8,246 nt of DNA, taken from Desulfovibrio sp. GTDB lineage: Bacteria > Desulfobacterota > Desulfovibrionia > Desulfovibrionales > Desulfovibrionaceae. The notes beneath the pieces are model-generated. The model was not told the origin of the DNA. It saw only the letters and a program-made list of their open reading frames with translations, and made no database searches. The stretch is from assembly GCA_022837365.1 (NCBI GenBank), contig JALHHV010000050.1:4616-12861 (forward strand), in the 5' to 3' direction. Position 1 is the first letter of the stretch. The number at the start of each line of letters is the position of its first letter. Positions 5,225-8,246 of this stretch are shown piece after piece. The position numbers were made by a program, and so were the translations under genes.

Positions 5225-6667
5225 TCAGAACAGTTCCTTCCGCTTGGAAGAGGAGGGAATGTCCATGGCAGTACGATACTTCGCAACGGTCCTGCGGGCA
5301 ATATTGACTTTGAGCTGTTCCTTCAGAATTTCGCCGATGCGCTCATCGCTCAGGGGTTCCTTGGGGTCTTCGCCGCCGATCAGCTTCTTGATCAGCGCCT
5401 TCACGCTCTCGGAGCCCACCTGGCTGCCGTCGTCCAGTTCCAGCGCGCTGTTGAAGAAGAACTTCAACTCCACGATGCCGTGCGGGGTGGCCACGTACTT
5501 GCTGGTGGTGATGCGGCTGACCGTGGATTCGTGCATGCCGATGTCGTCGGCGATGTCCTTGAGGATGAGCGGCTTCAGGCGCGAAACCCCGTCCTCGAAA
5601 AAGCCCCGCTGGTACTTCACGATGGATTCCACCACCTTGTACAGCGTGCGCTGGCGCTGGTACAGGCTCTTGATGAGCCACGAGGCCGAGCGCATCTTTT
5701 CCTGGAAATATTCGCGCTCGCCCGCCGACGCGGCCGCCGCGGCGGACCGCTCGTACATGGTGCTCAGTTGCAGGTGCGGCAGGCCGTCCTCGTTGAGCAT
5801 GATGATGAAGTCGTCGTCGTACCTGTAGACGTACACGTCGGGGCTGACGAACTGCGGGTCGCTCCCGCCGTAGCTGGCGCCGGGCATGGGGTCCAGGGTC
5901 TGGATGAGGTCCAGGTATTCCTTCAGGTCCTCCATGGTCAGGCGGAACTTGCGCAACAGCGGCTTGTAGCGGCGCTTCTCAAGGTCTTCCAGGTGGTCGC
6001 GCACCAGTTCCACCAGCACCTTGTCGCGCGTGTAGCCCAGCATTTCTATCTGCACCAGCAGGCATTCCTGCGCGGTGCGGGCGGCCACGCCCACGGGGTC
6101 GAAGCGTTGCAGGGCGTGCAGCACCGGCTCCACCTCGGCCGGGGCCACGCCCGCCATCTCGGCAATTTCGTCGAGGGTGGCGTGCAGGTAGCCGGACGAG
6201 GCGATGTTGCCGATGATCACCTCGCCGATGTCCTTCTGACGCTCGGTAAGCGAGGACAGGCGCAGCTGCCACATCAGGTGCCCTTCCAGCGAGGGCTTGG
6301 CGGCGTAGCGCGCCTCGAACGAGGTCATCTCCTCCGGCAGTTCCGATTCGCGCACCGTGGACTGGCGGCTGGTGCTGGCGAAGTCGCCCAGGTAGTCCTC
6401 CCAGTCGGCCTCGCGGGCAATCTCGCGGTCGTAGGCGGCATCTGCGGCGGTGGCGGGATCGCTGGCGGCGTCACGCTGGTCGGGCGTCTCGGCCAGCGGT
6501 CCCTCGTCCTGGGTTTCCTCCAGAAACGGGTTTTCCAGCAGTTCCTGCTGCACCGTCTCGACAAGCTCCAGCCGCGAAAGCTGCAACAGCCGGATGGCCT
6601 GTTGCAGTTGCGGCGTCATCACCAGTTGCTGGGTGAGCTTGAGCTGTTGTCTGAGTTCCAATGCCAT
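5225..6667 (-). CDS. rpoN: RNA polymerase sigma-54 factor
   Basis: Directs RNA polymerase to -24/-12 promoters and needs an AAA+ enhancer-binding activator to melt DNA. The 480-aa protein has the full family architecture. Glutamine/leucine-rich region I covers residues 1-50 (MALELRQQLKLTQQLVMTPQ...). An acidic region II runs about 51-115. The core-binding domain includes FDPVGVAARTAQECLLVQ (189-206). The helix-turn-helix region is around 366-395 (LILKDIADDIGMHESTVSRI), and the RpoN box ARRTVAKYR is at 457-465. The ATG at 6667 begins exactly at the conserved MALELRQ start, with AGGGG about 10 nt upstream. A terminator after lptB and a candidate promoter in the gap suggest that rpoN heads its own transcription unit, with hpf, ptsN and possibly more genes downstream. 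In many bacteria this unit is contiguous with lptB. Confidence 0.98.
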   Translation of the reverse strand: MALELRQQLKLTQQLVMTPQLQQAIRLLQLSRLELVETVQQELLENPFLEETQDEGPLAETPDQRDAASDPATAADAAYDREIAREADWEDYLGDFASTSRQSTVRESELPEEMTSFEARYAAKPSLEGHLMWQLRLSSLTERQKDIGEVIIGNIASSGYLHATLDEIAEMAGVAPAEVEPVLHALQRFDPVGVAARTAQECLLVQIEMLGYTRDKVLVELVRDHLEDLEKRRYKPLLRKFRLTMEDLKEYLDLIQTLDPMPGASYGGSDPQFVSPDVYVYRYDDDFIIMLNEDGLPHLQLSTMYERSAAAAASAGEREYFQEKMRSASWLIKSLYQRQRTLYKVVESIVKYQRGFFEDGVSRLKPLILKDIADDIGMHESTVSRITTSKYVATPHGIVELKFFFNSALELDDGSQVGSESVKALIKKLIGGEDPKEPLSDERIGEILKEQLKVNIARRTVAKYRTAMDIPSSSKRKELF

Positions 6668-6798
6668 GCGTGGACAACCCCTGGACCTTTCGAGGCCCTA
6701 TGCACCTTGCGTTGAGGCCGAACGAGATGACGACGCGACGCGGCGCGCGGCGTCAAGCAAGAAACGGCCCACAGTGAAAATGTGTTCCCTTCCCCAAG

Positions 6799-6827
6799 AG
6801 GTTAGGTGAACCATGCCACAGAAGCAA
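6799..6827 (-). promoter_or_regulatory. Candidate sigma-70 promoter of rpoN
   Basis: TTGCTT (6827-6822) and TAACCT (6804-6799) are spaced by 17 nt on the minus strand. The -10 keeps the three most conserved positions (T, A and final T); the -35 keeps TTG. The predicted leader is about 125 nt. This is the best candidate I can see in the 292-nt gap between lptB and rpoN, but both boxes are partial matches. I found no -24/-12 sigma-54 motif here, so autoregulation is not indicated. Confidence 0.35.
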
Positions 6828-6865
6828 GAAGTATGCAACCGCTGTCGCCGATTCGCGGGTCAACA

Positions 6866-6881
6866 TTGCGCATGCGCGCAA
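6866..6881 (-). repeat. Inverted repeat upstream of rpoN promoter
   Basis: TTGCGC and GCGCAA form a perfect 6-bp inverted repeat around a 4-nt spacer (ATGC or GCAT depending on strand). It lies about 40-55 nt upstream of the candidate rpoN -35 box and just downstream of the lptB terminator. Its position would suit an activator or repressor site, but it may be chance in GC-rich DNA. Confidence 0.3.
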
Positions 6882-6895
6882 CCCCCTGTCAGACA

Positions 6896-6932
6896 AACGA
6901 AAACGGCGACCCCCGGAAACCGGAGGACGCCG
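6896..6932 (-). terminator. Intrinsic terminator downstream of lptB
   Basis: On the minus strand a 13-nt arm (6932-6920) pairs with 6916-6904 across a TTT loop, with one T·T mismatch and one G·U pair. TTTT, CG and TTT follow. It begins 28 nt past the lptB stop codon. It should end the lpt transcript before rpoN, at least in part. Confidence 0.85.
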
Positions 6933-6959
6933 CTGGCGTACGATGCATGCGCAGGCCCG

Positions 6960-7685
6960 CTACAGGGAGAATCCTTCGCCCAGATACACGTCCCGCGCGC
7001 GCGGGTTGTCCACGATGTGCGCGGGCGTGCCCTCCAGGATCACCTCGCCCTGGTGCACAAGGTAGGCCCGGTCGCAGATGTGCAGGGTTTCGCGCACGTT
7101 GTGGTCGGAGATGAGCACCCCGATGCCCCGGTCGCGCAGGCCGGTGATCAGTTGCTGGATGTCGTCCACGGCCAGCGGGTCGATGCCCGCGAAGGGTTCG
7201 TCCAGCAGGATGAACTTGGGCTCGCGGATCATGGACCGCGCGATCTCCAGGCGACGCCGTTCGCCGCCGGACAGGTGCATGGCCACGGAATCGGCCAGGT
7301 GGGTGATGCCGAAGTCCGCCAGCAGCATGTCCGAGCGTTCCTTCTGCCCGGCCTTGGAAAGCCCGGTGTGCTCCAGGATCATTTGCAGGTTCTGGCGCAC
7401 CGTGAGCCGCCGGAAGATGGAGCTTTCCTGCGGCAGGTAGCTCAGCCCCACCCGGGCCCGCTCGTGCAGGGGCCAGTCGGCGATGTCGCGGCCGTCAAGC
7501 TCCACCCTTCCCGCAGTGGGCTTGATGATGCCGATGAGCATGTAGAAGGTGGTGGTCTTGCCCGCGCCGTTGGGGCCCAGCAGTCCCACGGTCTCGCCCT
7601 GGGTCACGGACAGCGAGACGCCGCGCACCACCTCGCGCTGGCCGAACTGCTTGTGCAGGTCCTCTCCGTGCAGCACCGAGGTCAC
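6960..7685 (-). CDS. lptB: LPS export ABC transporter ATP-binding protein LptB
   Basis: Cytoplasmic ATPase of the LptB2FG complex, which extracts lipopolysaccharide from the inner membrane and pushes it along the LptC-LptA bridge. The 241-aa protein has all ABC motifs: Walker A GPNGAGKT (37-44), Q-loop Q86 in YLPQESSIFRRLTV, signature LSGGE (138-142), Walker B FILLDE (158-163) and H-loop H195 in SDHN. The stretches SSIFRRLTVRQN, LSGGERRRLEIAR and DEPFAGIDPLAV are typical of LptB and separate it from branched amino-acid LivF/LivG relatives. The start codon is GTG at 7685, overlapping the lptA stop by 4 nt (GTGA), so translation is probably coupled. An intrinsic terminator follows 28 nt downstream. 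Confidence 0.97.
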   Translation of the reverse strand: MTSVLHGEDLHKQFGQREVVRGVSLSVTQGETVGLLGPNGAGKTTTFYMLIGIIKPTAGRVELDGRDIADWPLHERARVGLSYLPQESSIFRRLTVRQNLQMILEHTGLSKAGQKERSDMLLADFGITHLADSVAMHLSGGERRRLEIARSMIREPKFILLDEPFAGIDPLAVDDIQQLITGLRDRGIGVLISDHNVRETLHICDRAYLVHQGEVILEGTPAHIVDNPRARDVYLGEGFSL

Positions 7686-8246
7686 TGGGCCGCCCCCTTG
7701 GCCTTGGCATCGTCCTTGGTGGCATCCTTGCCGTTATCCTTGGACTCGCCGAGGGGGTTCACATCGCCGGACGAGGTGAACACCGCCTGCACCCGCTTGG
7801 TGGACGAGCCGCGCACTTCGCTGCGGTTCTCGCGGGTGTAGAAGGTGATGACCTCGCCCTTGATGCTGTTGTCGCCCTCGTGCAGCACGGGGTTGCCTTC
7901 CATGACCAGCACGGCGGTGTCCACGGTGTAGGTGGCCTTCTCGCATTCGCCGGTGCGGTTTTCGCGCTTCATGCGCACGTTGCGCTCGGCCACGATGCGG
8001 TCGATCTCGCCCGCGTCCATCCCCGATATTCCTGATTGGCCTGACTGGCCACCCTGGGCCGCGTCGCCCCCGGCGTTGTCCTTGCCGGACCTGGCGGCCT
8101 TCTTCTTGAGGTGCAGGGTGATGCGGTCGGCCCACATCTCGAAGTCGGGGCGCTGCACGTACACGGTGCCCTCGAAGACCACCACCTGGCCCTTGGCGTC
8201 GTACTGCATGCGGTCGGACTTGACGGCGGTGGGCACGTCATTGCGC
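7682..8246 (-). CDS. lptA: LptA/OstA-family periplasmic LPS transport protein, 5' end outside the window
   Basis: LptA forms the periplasmic beta-jellyroll bridge carrying LPS from LptC to LptD. The visible 187 residues begin mid-protein. VPTAVKSDRMQYDAKGQVVVFEGTVYVQRPDFEMWADRITLHL is a clear OstA-type repeat, and AERNVRMKRENRTGECEKATYTVDTAVLVMEGNPVLHEGDNSIKGEVITFYTREN continues it. The signal peptide should lie to the right of position 8246. A GTG at 8236 could be read as a start, but the frame stays open to the window edge and that start would remove the export signal, so I treat the gene as truncated by the window. Two oddities are a Gly/Gln/Ser-rich insert between the two halves (about 8020-8090) and a charged Lys/Asp/Ala C-terminal tail. 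The neighbour is lptB, with a 4-nt overlap. Confidence 0.9.
   Translation of the reverse strand, partial: RNDVPTAVKSDRMQYDAKGQVVVFEGTVYVQRPDFEMWADRITLHLKKKAARSGKDNAGGDAAQGGQSGQSGISGMDAGEIDRIVAERNVRMKRENRTGECEKATYTVDTAVLVMEGNPVLHEGDNSIKGEVITFYTRENRSEVRGSSTKRVQAVFTSSGDVNPLGESKDNGKDATKDDAKAKGAAQ

Noticed and set aside
4604..6715. A 703-codon plus-strand open frame opposite hpf and rpoN
   Set aside because: It spans two convincing minus-strand genes and the gap between them, and its translation is His/Val/Gln-rich with no domain; a codon-bias artefact.
6735..6754. GC-rich near-palindrome in the rpoN leader (GACGC...GCGTC)
   Set aside because: Only 5 bp pair cleanly and the region is nearly all G and C, so such matches are expected by chance.
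6813..7841. A 342-codon plus-strand open frame opposite lptB
   Set aside because: Antisense to a complete ABC ATPase with all motifs; no independent support.
1..8246. CRISPR arrays, tRNA/rRNA genes, insertion sequences, phage or defence genes
   Set aside because: I saw no spaced direct repeats, no tRNA-like or rRNA-like segments, and no transposase or defence protein; all coding space is taken by housekeeping and PTS genes.

Overview
The window is GC-rich DNA in which every gene I can support lies on the minus strand. It carries the conserved proteobacterial lptA-lptB-rpoN-hpf-ptsN-rapZ block. After it come a mannose/sorbose-family PTS cluster (EIIA, EIIB, EIIC) and a family II inorganic pyrophosphatase. 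This order, the GC content and the pairing of a cytoplasmic Mn/Co pyrophosphatase with a small Man-type PTS suggest a deltaproteobacterial sulfate reducer of the Desulfovibrio/Nitratidesulfovibrio group. That placement is inferred from gene content and recalled synteny, not from a search.

Layout in the direction of transcription (right to left): a 5'-truncated lptA (8246-7682) overlaps lptB (7685-6960) by 4 nt, and a strong intrinsic terminator follows (6932-6896). A 292-nt gap holds a candidate rpoN promoter and a small inverted repeat. Then come rpoN (6667-5225), long-form hpf (5100-4555), ptsN (4545-4096), rapZ (3924-2911), EIIA-Man (2805-2317), EIIB-Man (2312-1848) and EIIC-Man (1851-1148). 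EIIA and EIIB are 4 nt apart, and EIIB and EIIC overlap by 4 nt. Last is ppaC (994-74), with its own promoter/operator and an intrinsic terminator (43-14).

How the genes fit together: LptA and LptB belong to the LPS export machine. RpoN is sigma-54, and HPF dimerises and silences ribosomes. PtsN is a regulatory EIIA of the nitrogen-type PTS, and RapZ is the small-RNA adapter/ATPase usually found beside it. In E. coli the last gene of this block is npr (an HPr paralogue); here its place is taken by a Man-type EIIA-EIIB-EIIC cluster, with no EIID visible in the window. PpaC pulls forward reactions that release pyrophosphate, which in a sulfate reducer would include sulfate activation by ATP sulfurylase.

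Two points stand out. (1) EIIC cannot be read in one frame: a T9 tract near its start separates a correct N-terminus from a correct remainder by a -1 shift, which means a sequencing error, a mutation or slippage-based expression. (2) The ppaC leader carries a perfect 9-bp inverted repeat with Rex or CRP/FNR-like half-sites (TTGTG-N8-CACAA) whose spacer is the candidate -10 hexamer. This is a classic repressor layout and would link the pyrophosphatase to redox or energy control. I did not find an unmistakably new multi-gene system.
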